Positions 34,048 through 43,413 of a DNA stretch of 64,000 nucleotides are shown piece by piece. The stretch spans positions 1,426,001-1,490,000 of the forward strand of contig NZ_CP036287.1 in NCBI RefSeq assembly GCF_007748095.1. The letters run 5' to 3'. Source of the stretch: Engelhardtia mirabilis. Lineage in GTDB: Bacteria; Planctomycetota; UBA1135; GCA-002686595. The notes beneath the pieces are model-generated. The model did no database searches and had not been told where the DNA came from. It saw only the letters and a list, made by a program, of their open reading frames with translations. Position 1 is the first letter of the stretch, and each line of letters starts with the position of its first letter. The position numbers and the translations under genes were made by a program.

Positions 34048-34086
34048 CGGGCCCGCGCTCCGTCGAATCGACGGGGCGCGGGCCCG
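34048..34086 (-). terminator. 18-bp hairpin between esterase and MBOAT genes
   Basis: The arms at 34048-34065 and 34069-34086 pair at all 18 positions with one G-U, around an AAT loop. It starts 48 bases after the stop of the esterase gene, on its downstream side, and should end that transcript before the acylation genes. Confidence 0.6.
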
Positions 34087-34133
34087 CGAGCTCCGGCCGT
34101 CCCCAGGGGGGCGCCGGTGCCGAACGTCGCCGG

Positions 34134-36485
34134 TCAGGGCAGCAGGTCGACCGAAACGGCGTTGCTGACGACCTCGACCGAGACCCCCACGGGGTTGATG
34201 GTCAGGAAGGCGTGGTGGACGGTTAGTCCGGCCAGGGCCGGGTCGGTCCCCGGCGGGACGCCGAAGGTGGCGGAAGCGCGACCGTTGGCATCGAGCACTG
34301 AGAAGGCCGGGGAGACCGGTCCGCTGTAGGGGCTCGTCAGGGTGTAGTTGAAGTAGGCGTCGAAGTTGAGCGGGATGCTCAGGGGTCCGAACTGGGTGCC
34401 GGGCGAGTCGCCCGAGAGAGAGCCCAGGATCACGTAGAAGTGACCCGCCTGGTCGTCACCGGCCCAGAGGCTCATGGCCTGGGCGCCGCCGGCGCTGAGC
34501 GAGACGGAATCCGGACCGGCGATCAGCGGTCGGCGGATCGTGGCGCGGTTGCCGACCCCGGTGACCTGGAAGTCGTCCAGCACCAGCAAGCCGTCCGCGT
34601 CCGTCGTGAGGCGGTCGCTGGCGACCACGCTGCCGCTCGCGATGCTCTGGTTGGCCCAGACGTAGAGCGCGCCGGGCTCGGCCACGAACTGCTGGGTGCG
34701 CCGAGGCGTCACGTCCAACGTCCGCGAGCCGCCGTCCGACGAGCGCAGGCTGATGCCCCATTCGTCGACGGTGTCGGTCGGCAGGCCGTCCCAGTTGTCC
34801 CAGGAGGCCGACCACGAAACCGTGTCGGCGTAGAAGGCCGACTTGCTCGGCGGGAAAGCCGGGTCGTCCGAGAAGTCGCCGCAGCCGGGGACCGTCTCGC
34901 TCATCACCACGTTGAAGCCGTGGAACGGCAATCCTGCGTTGGGCTCGAGCGGCACCGGCACCGTCGAGAGGCCCGAGGCCTGGTGCAGGGCGTTCTGGAT
35001 CTCGCCCGCCCAGCAGGCCAGGGCGGCGTCGATCAGCCCGTAGACCGGGGCGCCTTGGGTCGAGAACTCGATCACCAGGTCCTGCAGGCCGTGGTCGATG
35101 CCGAAGGGCACGAAGTCGTCGCCGCGGCGATCGACGAAGGTCTGCTGGTGGTTCTGCCAGTCCCAGACGGGCGTGCCGTCGAACTGCTGCAGGTGGTCGG
35201 CGAGGCCGTCGGGACCCCTCGAAACGATCGGCAGGCCCTCGGCGATCGACCCCCACTTGATCTCCACGTTGGGGCGCCAGTCGTCGCCGCCACCGTCACC
35301 GGAAGTCAGGTAGTTGGTCATCGGCTGGCTGGCGTGGGCCGCAGCGAAGACGTTGGGATACCGCAGGGCCATGGCCAGGGTGCCGCTGCCGCCCATGGAG
35401 TGGCCGTACAGGAAGACCCGGTCCAGGTCGACCTTGGAGCCGTACATGGGGTCGCGGGCCAGGTCGTGGACCATCCGCAGCACGCGTTGCTCGGTGAAGT
35501 TCTCGATCGTGTCCGTGGGCGGCACGTCGAGGCTCTGGCGGTAGTCGTGGTCGCGCGCGTAGCCGAGCCACCAGCTGTTGCCGATGTCGAGCGGGTACAG
35601 GCGGTAGGCGGGGCACCAGGTCGGCTCGGGATCGGCCGTCAGCGGCCGGATCTGATTGCCGCTGTAGCCGTGCAGGCGCACGACCACCGCGTAGTCGCTC
35701 TGGCCGGCGCAGCCGTTGAGCTCCGGCGGGAACAGGACGTAGGTGAACGCGTAGTTGACCGCGTTGGCGACCGCGGGATCGAGGCTGTTGAGCCCGTAGT
35801 ACTCGTTGTCCGCGTTGGGGGCGGTGAAGGTCTCGTTGAACTCACGCAGGTCCAGGTACTGGATGTAGACCTGCCCCTGGTTGCTGACGATGTTCTTGGT
35901 GCGGACGGGCGAGGGGTTGCCGATGCGCTCGGAGATCGCGGCGGTCGCGTTGTCGGCCGAGAAGTCGGTCACGTTCTCGAGGCCGCTGGAGTCGACCGAA
36001 GTCACCGCGTAGAAGCCGTCGGCGATCAGCAGCCCACCGAGGTCCTCGGTGTGGATCGTCCAGACCAGCAGCTCCTTGCCCGCCGGAAGTTCCGGGCCAC
36101 CGTTCTGAATCACGTAGCGGGAGTGGTAGCGCGGACCCCAGGTGTTGGCCACCGGCATGTAGTAGCGCTCGGCGAGGTAGTCGCCCGAGCCTTCCCAGCC
36201 CTCCCAGATCATCGTGGCCTGGGAGAGGTTCCCGGCGTCGATCGCGGAGTCGTGGCGGTAGATGCGATAGCGCTCGACGTCGCTGTCGACGCTGCCGTCC
36301 CAGGTCAGGAAGGTCTGCCCATCGCGGTGCAGCGCGGCGATGTTGGTCGGCTGCGCCGGAGCGACCGCCGGAGAAACGACTGCGGTCGACGCAACGGCCG
36401 AGGATCCGGAGAGGGAGCCGATCAGGCCGGCGAGCAAGAGGAGGTCGGGCGCGAGGCCCACCCCGTGAGCGGAAAGTGCTGCCAT
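34134..36485 (-). CDS. Large secreted alpha/beta-hydrolase (esterase/depolymerase-like)
   Basis: A 783-residue protein from ATG 36485. Signal peptide to about residue 36. A fibronectin-III-like segment follows (about 45-190: TNIAALHRDGQTFLTWDGS, VERYRIYRHD). The alpha/beta-hydrolase core (about 230-560) has S363 in LYGHSMGGSGTLAMAL, preceded by VVRLHGYSGN, with IDHGLQDLVIEF as a possible His region. The architecture recalls PHB-depolymerase or feruloyl-esterase-like proteins. The C-terminal 110 residues form a beta-rich module ending SNAVSVDLLP that resembles those of other secreted proteins here. The substrate is unknown. The gene diverges from a DUF6259 gene across 1.2 kb. Confidence 0.7.
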   Translation of the reverse strand: MAALSAHGVGLAPDLLLLAGLIGSLSGSSAVASTAVVSPAVAPAQPTNIAALHRDGQTFLTWDGSVDSDVERYRIYRHDSAIDAGNLSQATMIWEGWEGSGDYLAERYYMPVANTWGPRYHSRYVIQNGGPELPAGKELLVWTIHTEDLGGLLIADGFYAVTSVDSSGLENVTDFSADNATAAISERIGNPSPVRTKNIVSNQGQVYIQYLDLREFNETFTAPNADNEYYGLNSLDPAVANAVNYAFTYVLFPPELNGCAGQSDYAVVVRLHGYSGNQIRPLTADPEPTWCPAYRLYPLDIGNSWWLGYARDHDYRQSLDVPPTDTIENFTEQRVLRMVHDLARDPMYGSKVDLDRVFLYGHSMGGSGTLAMALRYPNVFAAAHASQPMTNYLTSGDGGGDDWRPNVEIKWGSIAEGLPIVSRGPDGLADHLQQFDGTPVWDWQNHQQTFVDRRGDDFVPFGIDHGLQDLVIEFSTQGAPVYGLIDAALACWAGEIQNALHQASGLSTVPVPLEPNAGLPFHGFNVVMSETVPGCGDFSDDPAFPPSKSAFYADTVSWSASWDNWDGLPTDTVDEWGISLRSSDGGSRTLDVTPRRTQQFVAEPGALYVWANQSIASGSVVASDRLTTDADGLLVLDDFQVTGVGNRATIRRPLIAGPDSVSLSAGGAQAMSLWAGDDQAGHFYVILGSLSGDSPGTQFGPLSIPLNFDAYFNYTLTSPYSGPVSPAFSVLDANGRASATFGVPPGTDPALAGLTVHHAFLTINPVGVSVEVVSNAVSVDLLP

Positions 36486-37717
36486 TTTCGTTCTGGTGAG
36501 GGGGGGTCTGTTTGGAGTCTCGGTTCGGTGAGGGGGGCAGCCCCTCAACGGCTCAGAATCCGGGATCGACGCTGGGCGGGCGTCTACCGACTGAAGTGTG
36601 ACCTGGGATCGGGAACCGTGCGTGAATCTGGGAATCGTTTTGATCGCGGTGGGCGAAGTTCTCGGGCGGGTCCTGGCCAAGGGGCCGGAGACCGCGGTCG
36701 ATGCTCCACGGGTAGGGAGCCTGGCCGAGGGTCCCTCGCTCGAATCGTTGACCGACATAACTGACTCTTCGGAAGCGGGTTGCGGTGACGGTGTTGCCCG
36801 TTTGCCGGGACCCTGAGACCTCCTGGGGGTCCAAGCGACGATCGCACCGCGATCGCACGCTCGAACTCGGGCCGGGCGGGCAGGATTCTGCATTTCCGCC
36901 TCGGGTGCCCCCGCTCGGGGGCCACTGATCGGAACGGCCCACCGTTCCGGGGCCGAACGAAGATCGGTGTGGCTCCCTGCCGTCGGCATGGGGGATGGCC
37001 CGGGCCGACCCTTCGGATCGATGGCGAGGCCGTCTCGGTGCCTGGTCCGTCGGGGAGGGTGCCCAGTCACCGGCCGTGCCACCCGCCGATGCAGCCGGCC
37101 GTCGCGGGAGCCAGGTTACGGGGCCGGCCCCATCGTGGACGCCCGCCAGGGGCGGTCCGCTCGACTCGCGCCGAGGCCGTCCCGGACGGCGGCTGCGCGG
37201 GCGACCCTGAACGACCGTCGAGCGCGCCGGCGATCGCTGAGCGTCGACGGGGCCGAGAGCCTGCGTTCACTTCCCTGCAGACTTCGACGACCGCGCGTTC
37301 GCGGCTGGAGCTGGCGAAGAGTCAACCCGATCCAGGGGCTCGACGCGTACGCGCTCTCCCGAGGCGTCGAGCGCGCCCGGAGTGTCGCGTCCTGCCACAG
37401 GGAGTTTGCATCGACTTCACGTTTTTCTGCAGCCGATGCGCGCGAGGTCGTGCGCCGGTGATTTCGATTGCATCGACCGACTGCTCGGATTCGTCGCGTT
37501 CGGAATCGGGAAGCCCGGCACTTCAAGGGTCGGTGACCCGACGTCGAGACGTCCGTTCGAAGTCGCGAACTGCGTGGAACACTTCCTGAACGTCACCGCT
37601 CTAAACCCACTGTCCGGCGCGGCGCCGACCAAGTGCGCCGCACACGAACCAAATCAAGTCATCGGTCGGCGCTCGAATGAACAGCGATCGTCTTCCGAGA
37701 CGAAGCTGGAGATTCGA
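36486..37717. other. 1.2-kb region without a supportable gene
   Basis: The open frames here are short, Arg/Pro-rich and read like shadows. Two less GC-rich islands, about 36595-36770 and 37390-37720, may hold promoters for the diverging secreted-protein genes. I saw no tRNA, repeat or convincing riboswitch. Confidence 0.5.
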
Positions 37718-40462
37718 ATGCTCGCCATCGCAGGTCCGAGGACTGTCCGCCGTGTGCTCGCCGATCGATCGCGGTCGCCTGCCGCACTTGTTTGTTGGGT
37801 GTCGCTCGCGGTGCCGCTCAGCGCACCGAACTCCGCCGCGCAGAATCCGACCGGTCTGAACCTTTTCGGCGGTCGCGTAGTCGTCCAAGGCGGGGGCGGC
37901 GGTGGCAACCCGACGACGCCACCGCCCGTGGTCGCGAACAACGGAGAGGTCGAGCTCACCGCGGGAACCAACCCCGAGTCACTCTTGCCCGGCGCCATCG
38001 CCGCGCCGCTCGTGATCCTCGACAACCTGTCCATCGCGGGCACAGCCGATCGCTTCATCCTGGTCGACGAGGGCTTCTGGGAGCTGACCTTCATGGAGTT
38101 GTCCACCGGTGCCATCGAGCGTGTCTTCTCCCAGGACTTCCCGGTGCTGCCGGCGGTGATCTCGGGTCCTGCAGGTAATCAGAAGGTGACCATGACCTGG
38201 CCCGAGGTGTCCGCGCCGACGCTCGGACTGGGTCCCGCGATGGTGCGCCTGGAGCTGCGCTTGAAGAGCAGCGCGTTCCTCGAGCTCCAACTCTTCGCCG
38301 CGCCGATCAACCCCACGACGCCGATCACCTGGACGATCCAGTCCGGTGGGCCTTCCTACCCCATTCGTCAGGACCCCGAGTACGCGGGCAAGCACACGTT
38401 GCTGACGCCCCTGGGCGATCTGATCGAGGACCCCGTCGGGACCATCGGCAGCCAGGCCTCGGGTTCGAACACCTACGAGCTCAGCAACTTCTCGGTCAGC
38501 CAGGTCTTCGCCTTCCAGCGCAACGACGGCTCCGGCCTGTGGGGCGCCCTGCTCGACCCGGGCGGAACGGAGCTGCGCCGAGTCGCGTTTCGTGCCGATG
38601 TCGCCAAGGACCTGCTGATCGCGACCCAGGTCAGCTACATGGACGGCGTCTACATCGACGGCACCGATCTCGGCGACGTTCCGATCGACGCATCGCACCT
38701 CTTCTTCGCGAGCCAGACGGCGACTTTCGGCGTGATCGAAGGTGATTGGTGGGATGTGGCCGCCAGCTACCGCGACTACTTCGAGGTGACCTCCATGGCC
38801 GCCGGTGGGCACCTGGTGGACCGCACCGACATCCCCTCGTGGTCGAAGGACCTGCAGGGGGTGCTGGTCTTTCCGACCGGGACGCCGGCGGTGTTCCAGA
38901 AGAACGGGCAGACCATGACCCTGGCCGACCACGTGGTGCAGTACGCCGACCACTACGGAATCCCGCGTCAGAACCTGTGCGTGATCTTCTTCGGCTTGGC
39001 CTGGACAGCCGGCGCGCCTTACACGGCCGCCGGTGAACCCGTGGGGACCTTCTCGAGTTGGCTCGCGGGCTCGAAGATCCCGGACTACGACGCGCACGTC
39101 GACTCGGATCCCGCGCTGGACTACCAGGCCCTCTTGCTGGATCTGGATGCCAAGGGCTTCCGCACCGGCGTCTACATGCTTGACTCCCTGGCCGTCAACT
39201 CGAGCGCAGACTGGTCCGCTGGCGGAACTTGGAAGGACCACGGCATCGTGCGCGCGAGCGGCGAGGACACGGCGGCTGGTCTGCTCAAGGCGCCGCTGAC
39301 GCCGGCCCAAGGCGTTCTGGTCTGCCCGTCCCTGACGGCTTGGCAGGATCACCTGGCCCAGGTCGCGGCCAACCTGAATGCTTCCCTCGGCGTGGACCTG
39401 ATCTACCTGGACAATTTCATCCCTACCGAGGCGGACGCCGACTTCGCCGAGGACAACGACCACGTGCCCGGCTACGGCGGCTACCAGATCGAGGGCTACC
39501 TGGATTCCCTGCGGGCGATCGTCGACTCGGTCATCGTCTACGACGCGACGGATCCCCAGCTGGAGGTGGACCGCGCGGTGGGGGTTTACACCGAGGCGCC
39601 CCAGGAGTTCTACGCGGCTACCGGGTTCATGCCGCCGTTCATGGACTTCACCGACCTGGTCAGCGAGGACGAGCTGGTCTCTTTCGTGCCCCTGCAGTCG
39701 GCCCTCTACCACGACTGGGCGGTGATGGGGCCGGCGCGGGCCGAGTGCTTCCTGTTCGGCAAGTACTGCGGCGGGGCTTACCCCGACATCACCGACCCCG
39801 GCACCGCGCTCGTCGCGCGACGCAGCGCCCAGTACGCCTACGCGCTGGCCCTGGTCAACGGAGCCAGCCTGTGGGTGCCGGAGCTCGGCGTGCAGTTGCC
39901 GTCCCTGGGTTGGGGCTTCGAGGTGGACGACATCTACGGCGCCTCCTCGCCACTGGCCCTGTCGATGGTCGAGATGCGCGGCGGCCTCGACTTCGTGGGC
40001 GGGCTGGTCCGCTACCGCGGCGAAGCCTGGTCCGGCGACTACCTGCGCCTCGGACGACGAATGCGCGACGTGCAGCTGGAGCTGTTCGACGACGAGACCC
40101 CCAACCTGGCCCAGGCCCTGCCGATCCAACTCGCGGGCGCCGTGGTCGAGGTCGGCGGCGGCATCAACGGGGTCGAGTCGAACATGAAGCAGAGCGCGGT
40201 GCAGGGCGTCTGGGCCTCGTCGGACGGCTCGAAGCGCGGGATCGTGCTGGTCAACTACGACCACCTGGCGGACATCGACGCGCGAGCGACGTTGGACCGC
40301 GACGACCTCGAGTTGGGCAGCGGCAGCTTCACGGTCGAGGTCCTGGACGAGGCGGGTACCGTGGTGGTCGGTCCCTTCCTATGGGGTCCGGGGGCGGTGC
40401 AGTTCCCGCTCGACCTCGACCTGCCGGCCGAGGCGGTGAGGCTGATCGAAGTGCGTCCGTAG
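37718..40462 (+). CDS. Secreted DUF6259-family protein (glycoside-hydrolase-like), paralogue 1
   Basis: A 914-residue protein. ATG 37718 is supported by GGAG six bases upstream. The long signal-like N-terminus ends near PLSAPNSAAQ, followed by a Gly/Pro linker. A beta-sandwich region (about 60-330) leads to a probable (beta/alpha)8 domain: ASYRDYFEV, WSKDLQGVLVFP, LIYLDNFIPTEAD, VGVYTEAPQEFY, LVSFVPLQSALYHDWAVMGPA and GASLWVPELG. A small C-terminal beta domain closes the protein. DUF6259 proteins are predicted carbohydrate-active enzymes with acidic residues on barrel strands (D and E in the motifs above are candidates). A paralogue lies at 56843-59743. The substrate is unknown. Confidence 0.7.
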   Translation: MLAIAGPRTVRRVLADRSRSPAALVCWVSLAVPLSAPNSAAQNPTGLNLFGGRVVVQGGGGGGNPTTPPPVVANNGEVELTAGTNPESLLPGAIAAPLVILDNLSIAGTADRFILVDEGFWELTFMELSTGAIERVFSQDFPVLPAVISGPAGNQKVTMTWPEVSAPTLGLGPAMVRLELRLKSSAFLELQLFAAPINPTTPITWTIQSGGPSYPIRQDPEYAGKHTLLTPLGDLIEDPVGTIGSQASGSNTYELSNFSVSQVFAFQRNDGSGLWGALLDPGGTELRRVAFRADVAKDLLIATQVSYMDGVYIDGTDLGDVPIDASHLFFASQTATFGVIEGDWWDVAASYRDYFEVTSMAAGGHLVDRTDIPSWSKDLQGVLVFPTGTPAVFQKNGQTMTLADHVVQYADHYGIPRQNLCVIFFGLAWTAGAPYTAAGEPVGTFSSWLAGSKIPDYDAHVDSDPALDYQALLLDLDAKGFRTGVYMLDSLAVNSSADWSAGGTWKDHGIVRASGEDTAAGLLKAPLTPAQGVLVCPSLTAWQDHLAQVAANLNASLGVDLIYLDNFIPTEADADFAEDNDHVPGYGGYQIEGYLDSLRAIVDSVIVYDATDPQLEVDRAVGVYTEAPQEFYAATGFMPPFMDFTDLVSEDELVSFVPLQSALYHDWAVMGPARAECFLFGKYCGGAYPDITDPGTALVARRSAQYAYALALVNGASLWVPELGVQLPSLGWGFEVDDIYGASSPLALSMVEMRGGLDFVGGLVRYRGEAWSGDYLRLGRRMRDVQLELFDDETPNLAQALPIQLAGAVVEVGGGINGVESNMKQSAVQGVWASSDGSKRGIVLVNYDHLADIDARATLDRDDLELGSGSFTVEVLDEAGTVVVGPFLWGPGAVQFPLDLDLPAEAVRLIEVRP

Positions 40463-40557
40463 CCGCTGCGGGTCGCGAGCTTCGGCGAGCGTCCCCTGCT
40501 GCGATCGCCCATTCCGGGCTGTCCATCGGTCCCGGTCGAGCTGCGCGGGCCCCAGGC

Positions 40558-41001
40558 TCAGCGCAGCTCGGCCGGAAGTCCGGTCAACAGGGCCAGCTCG
40601 CGCGGGCTCTGCAGCGAGCCGTTGTCATCGGTCTCCCAGGCCAGCTTCTGGTCCAGGAGGAACTGGTTCAGGCACCACCCGTCGGCGCGCCGGTAGAGGT
40701 GGGCGATGGTGCGCCCGAATTTCCCGCGCACTCGTCCGTTGCGGTCAAAGATCAGCGACGCGACCACGACTTCGGTCCCCGCCGGAAGCTCGTCCTGGAC
40801 CCGTTCGGTGACCCAGCGGCCCGCATCGCGCTCGTCGCCCCGCATCTCGGGCGTGTTCACGTGTTCGAGGCGCAGGCGCTCTGTGATCCAGATCGACCAA
40901 CCCAGGTCGATCTCCACGTCGAGGGTGTCGCCGTCGACGACCTGCAGGACGGTTGCGTTGCGGAAGAACCGCTCGTGGGGCATCGGCGGGAACTGGACCA
41001 T
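40558..41001 (-). CDS. SNase-like (thermonuclease family) protein
   Basis: A 147-residue protein. ATG 41001 is supported by AAGGAG six bases upstream. The SNase OB fold shows VLQVVDGDTLDVEIDLG (metal ligand D25), RLRLEHVNTPEM (R44 and E52 matching the catalytic Arg35 and Glu43 of staphylococcal nuclease) and GRVRGKFGRTIAHLYR (R97 matching Arg87). The metal-binding Asp40 of the nuclease is Asn49 here, which might weaken calcium binding. There is no signal peptide, unlike many secreted family members, so it may act inside the cell. It converges on the DUF6259 gene and diverges from the sulfatase-like gene. Confidence 0.85.
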   Translation of the reverse strand: MVQFPPMPHERFFRNATVLQVVDGDTLDVEIDLGWSIWITERLRLEHVNTPEMRGDERDAGRWVTERVQDELPAGTEVVVASLIFDRNGRVRGKFGRTIAHLYRRADGWCLNQFLLDQKLAWETDDNGSLQSPRELALLTGLPAELR

Positions 41002-41221
41002 GGTTGGCTCCTTGGTTTGGTGGGCGAGATCGGCGCCCTGGGGAGCGCCAACCGTATGAACGGGAGTGCGACCCTGCAGCGAGCGTGGGGACGAGGCAAA
41101 ACCGGGCCGCCGTCGATCGCGACGGTGGATGCGGCGCTCGAGGCGCGCTCCGGGGCAGCGGTTCGGCCGCATGACTCCGCCGTCCGCCGGCTGATCCTGC
41201 CGCGCGGCGTGGCCGGCGCCG

Positions 41222-41227
41222 TAGACT
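41222..41227 (+). promoter_or_regulatory. -10-like TAGACT 9 nt before a sulfatase-like gene
   Basis: TAGACT, identical to the fusA -10, is followed after nine bases by ATG 41237. The leader would be only a few bases long. No -35 hexamer is clear. Confidence 0.4.
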
Positions 41228-41236
41228 CCCCGGCAG

Positions 41237-43237
41237 ATGGCCCTCGCTAACCGCCTCGCGCTGGTCTGTGCCGCGCTTCCGATTGCCTGTGCGGGCGAGG
41301 GGGGGCCTGCGCCGACGTGGACGGCCCGGGCCCTGCAGCGGGAGATCCTCCTGGGCGAGCCCCAATGGGCGATCGAGGCCAACGGCAGCGCTCCGATCGA
41401 GGTCGCCATGGCGACACCCAGCCCGGCCCTGCGGGCGGACAAGCACAGCCTTCCGGCGCTCCTGCTCGGGCCCGGTGGAGAGGTGTCCTTCGGCCTCGAC
41501 GTGGAAGGTGCGAGTCGTTGGCGCCTGGTGGGCGCCCTGGGTGCCGACGGCGCGGCCTGGGACCAGCTCGACGCGGAACCCGAACTGGCCCTGGTGCTCG
41601 AGGTGCTGGTCGACGGCGAGCTGCGCGCCGCGCGCCGGCTGCGGGGCGGCGACGACCGCACCTGGCGGCCCCTCGCCGACGAGCCCGCGCCGCCCGTCGC
41701 CTTGGCGGCTTCCGGATCGAGTCGAGATCGCGGTCCGTTGGGCGGCCTGCGCGTGGATGCGGGCGCCGAGGTACGGCTGCGCTGCACCCTCGAGGGCGCA
41801 GCGGCCATCGACCAGCCGCCGCCGCGCGGGGCCTTCGCCCGCCTGGCCTGGGTCGAGGAGCGCGAGCTGCCCGAGCAGCAGGCCAGTCCCGCCCGCCCCA
41901 ACGTGGTGCTGATCGTGGTCGACACACTGCGCGCGGACCACGTGGGCGCCTACGGTCACGACCGCCCCACGACGCCGCGCATCGATCGCCTCGCCGCGCG
42001 CGGCACCCTGTTCGAGCAGACCTACGCCACGTCCTCGTGGACCTGGCCTTCCACGGCCTCGATCTTCACCGGACGTACTTCCGCGGCCCACGGCGTCACC
42101 AGCTCGCTGAGCAGCTATCTACACGGCGAGCTCGAGACCCTGGCCGAAGCCCTGGCCTTCGGCGGCCTGCGCACGGCCGCCTTCGCTGGCAACCCGCTGA
42201 TCGTGCCCCAGCAGAACTTCGACCAGGGCTTCGAGACCTTCCGCCACACCACGGCGGGGGAGATGCTCGACGCCGACGTGCTGGTGCCCGAGGCCATGGA
42301 GTGGGTCGGCGCCCACGCGGGGAGCCGCTTCTTCCTCTACCTGCACCTGGTCGATCCCCACGAGCCCCACGAGTGGCTGCCGCGGGCGGAGCAGCTCTTC
42401 CCCGGGCAGAAGCCGCGCGGCTATCCGCCCGGCGGCATGGTCTCCCTGCGCGCGCGCGCCCTGCGCGGGGCCAGCACCTTCGATGCCGAGGGCAACTCGC
42501 GCCTCGCCGCGGCGATCAGTCCGGAGCAGCTCGCCTGGGCCCTGACCACCTACGACCGCGCGATCTGGACCGCGGACCGCTGGATCGGCGACCTGCTCGA
42601 CCGGCTGGGCGAGCTCGGCCTGACCGACAGCACCCTGGTGGCGGTGACCTCCGACCACGGCGAGGAGTTCCTGGACCACGGCGCCCTGCTGCACGGACAC
42701 ACCCTCTACGAGGAGGTCGTGCGCGTGCCCCTGGTGATCGCCGGGCCCGGCGTCGGATCGGGGCGACGGTTGCCCGAGCCCGTCAGCAACCGCGACCTGG
42801 CGGCGACCCTCTGCGACCTGGCGGGCGTGCCCTTCGGTGGCGACGGCGTGGACCTGTTCGCGCCGCGCTCCCCCTCGCCGCCCACCTTCGCCAACAGCGC
42901 CGGCCATTGGCACGACCGACAGCAGATCCGTCAGGTGGGCGCGCGCGAGGGGCGCTGGACCCTGATCCACGCCATCAACGGTTCGGCTTGGGGAGCGCCG
43001 CCCCTGCCCCTGGACCAGGCCGACCCGGCGCGCACGGCCCTGTTCGACGTCCTGGCCGATCCGGCCCAGACCGTCGACCTGTCGGGCGAGCAGCCAGAGG
43101 TGACCGCAGCGCTCTTGGACGAGTTGTTGCGAGCTGAGACGGCGGACGCCCTGCGTGTCCTGCCGACCCTCGGCAGCGCGGGGGCCGACACCCTGGCGAT
43201 GCTGCGCGAGCTGGGCTACCTGGACGCCGACGAGTAG
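41237..43237 (+). CDS. Sulfatase-superfamily hydrolase with Thr in the nucleophile position
   Basis: A 666-residue exported protein. The N-terminus (ALVCAALPIACAGEGG) looks like a lipoprotein signal, though Pro at -3 of the possible lipobox is unusual. A beta-rich region of about 200 residues precedes the alkaline-phosphatase-type core. Metal-binding blocks are NVVLIVVDTLRADHVGAYG and VAVTSDHGEEFLDHGALLHG, with the phosphate/sulfate-site His residues in LVDPHEPHEW. Where sulfatases have C/S-x-P-x-R for formylglycine, this protein has TWPST (T269), so a formylglycine sulfatase is doubtful and a Thr-using phospho- or sulfo-hydrolase or transferase is possible. It stands alone behind its own -10 element. 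Confidence 0.85.
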   Translation: MALANRLALVCAALPIACAGEGGPAPTWTARALQREILLGEPQWAIEANGSAPIEVAMATPSPALRADKHSLPALLLGPGGEVSFGLDVEGASRWRLVGALGADGAAWDQLDAEPELALVLEVLVDGELRAARRLRGGDDRTWRPLADEPAPPVALAASGSSRDRGPLGGLRVDAGAEVRLRCTLEGAAAIDQPPPRGAFARLAWVEERELPEQQASPARPNVVLIVVDTLRADHVGAYGHDRPTTPRIDRLAARGTLFEQTYATSSWTWPSTASIFTGRTSAAHGVTSSLSSYLHGELETLAEALAFGGLRTAAFAGNPLIVPQQNFDQGFETFRHTTAGEMLDADVLVPEAMEWVGAHAGSRFFLYLHLVDPHEPHEWLPRAEQLFPGQKPRGYPPGGMVSLRARALRGASTFDAEGNSRLAAAISPEQLAWALTTYDRAIWTADRWIGDLLDRLGELGLTDSTLVAVTSDHGEEFLDHGALLHGHTLYEEVVRVPLVIAGPGVGSGRRLPEPVSNRDLAATLCDLAGVPFGGDGVDLFAPRSPSPPTFANSAGHWHDRQQIRQVGAREGRWTLIHAINGSAWGAPPLPLDQADPARTALFDVLADPAQTVDLSGEQPEVTAALLDELLRAETADALRVLPTLGSAGADTLAMLRELGYLDADE

Positions 43238-43413
43238 CGCAGCGCCGGCGCCGCTCGCGGGGAGTCGAGCTCGACTTTCGCAGAGACTGGGAGACGTTCG
43301 CGATCACTCATGGATGGACAGGACGGGGTGGAGCCGAACTCCCCCTGCGCGGCCGAGGTCCGAGTGGGCACGGGTCGCGTCCCCGACGTCCAAGGTTCTC
43401 AGGGGAGAACTCC

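Noticed and set aside
34440..36764. 774-codon open frame antisense to the secreted esterase
   Set aside because: The sense strand has a signal peptide and GHSMGG nucleophile block; the antisense product is low-complexity Val/Gly/Arg-rich.
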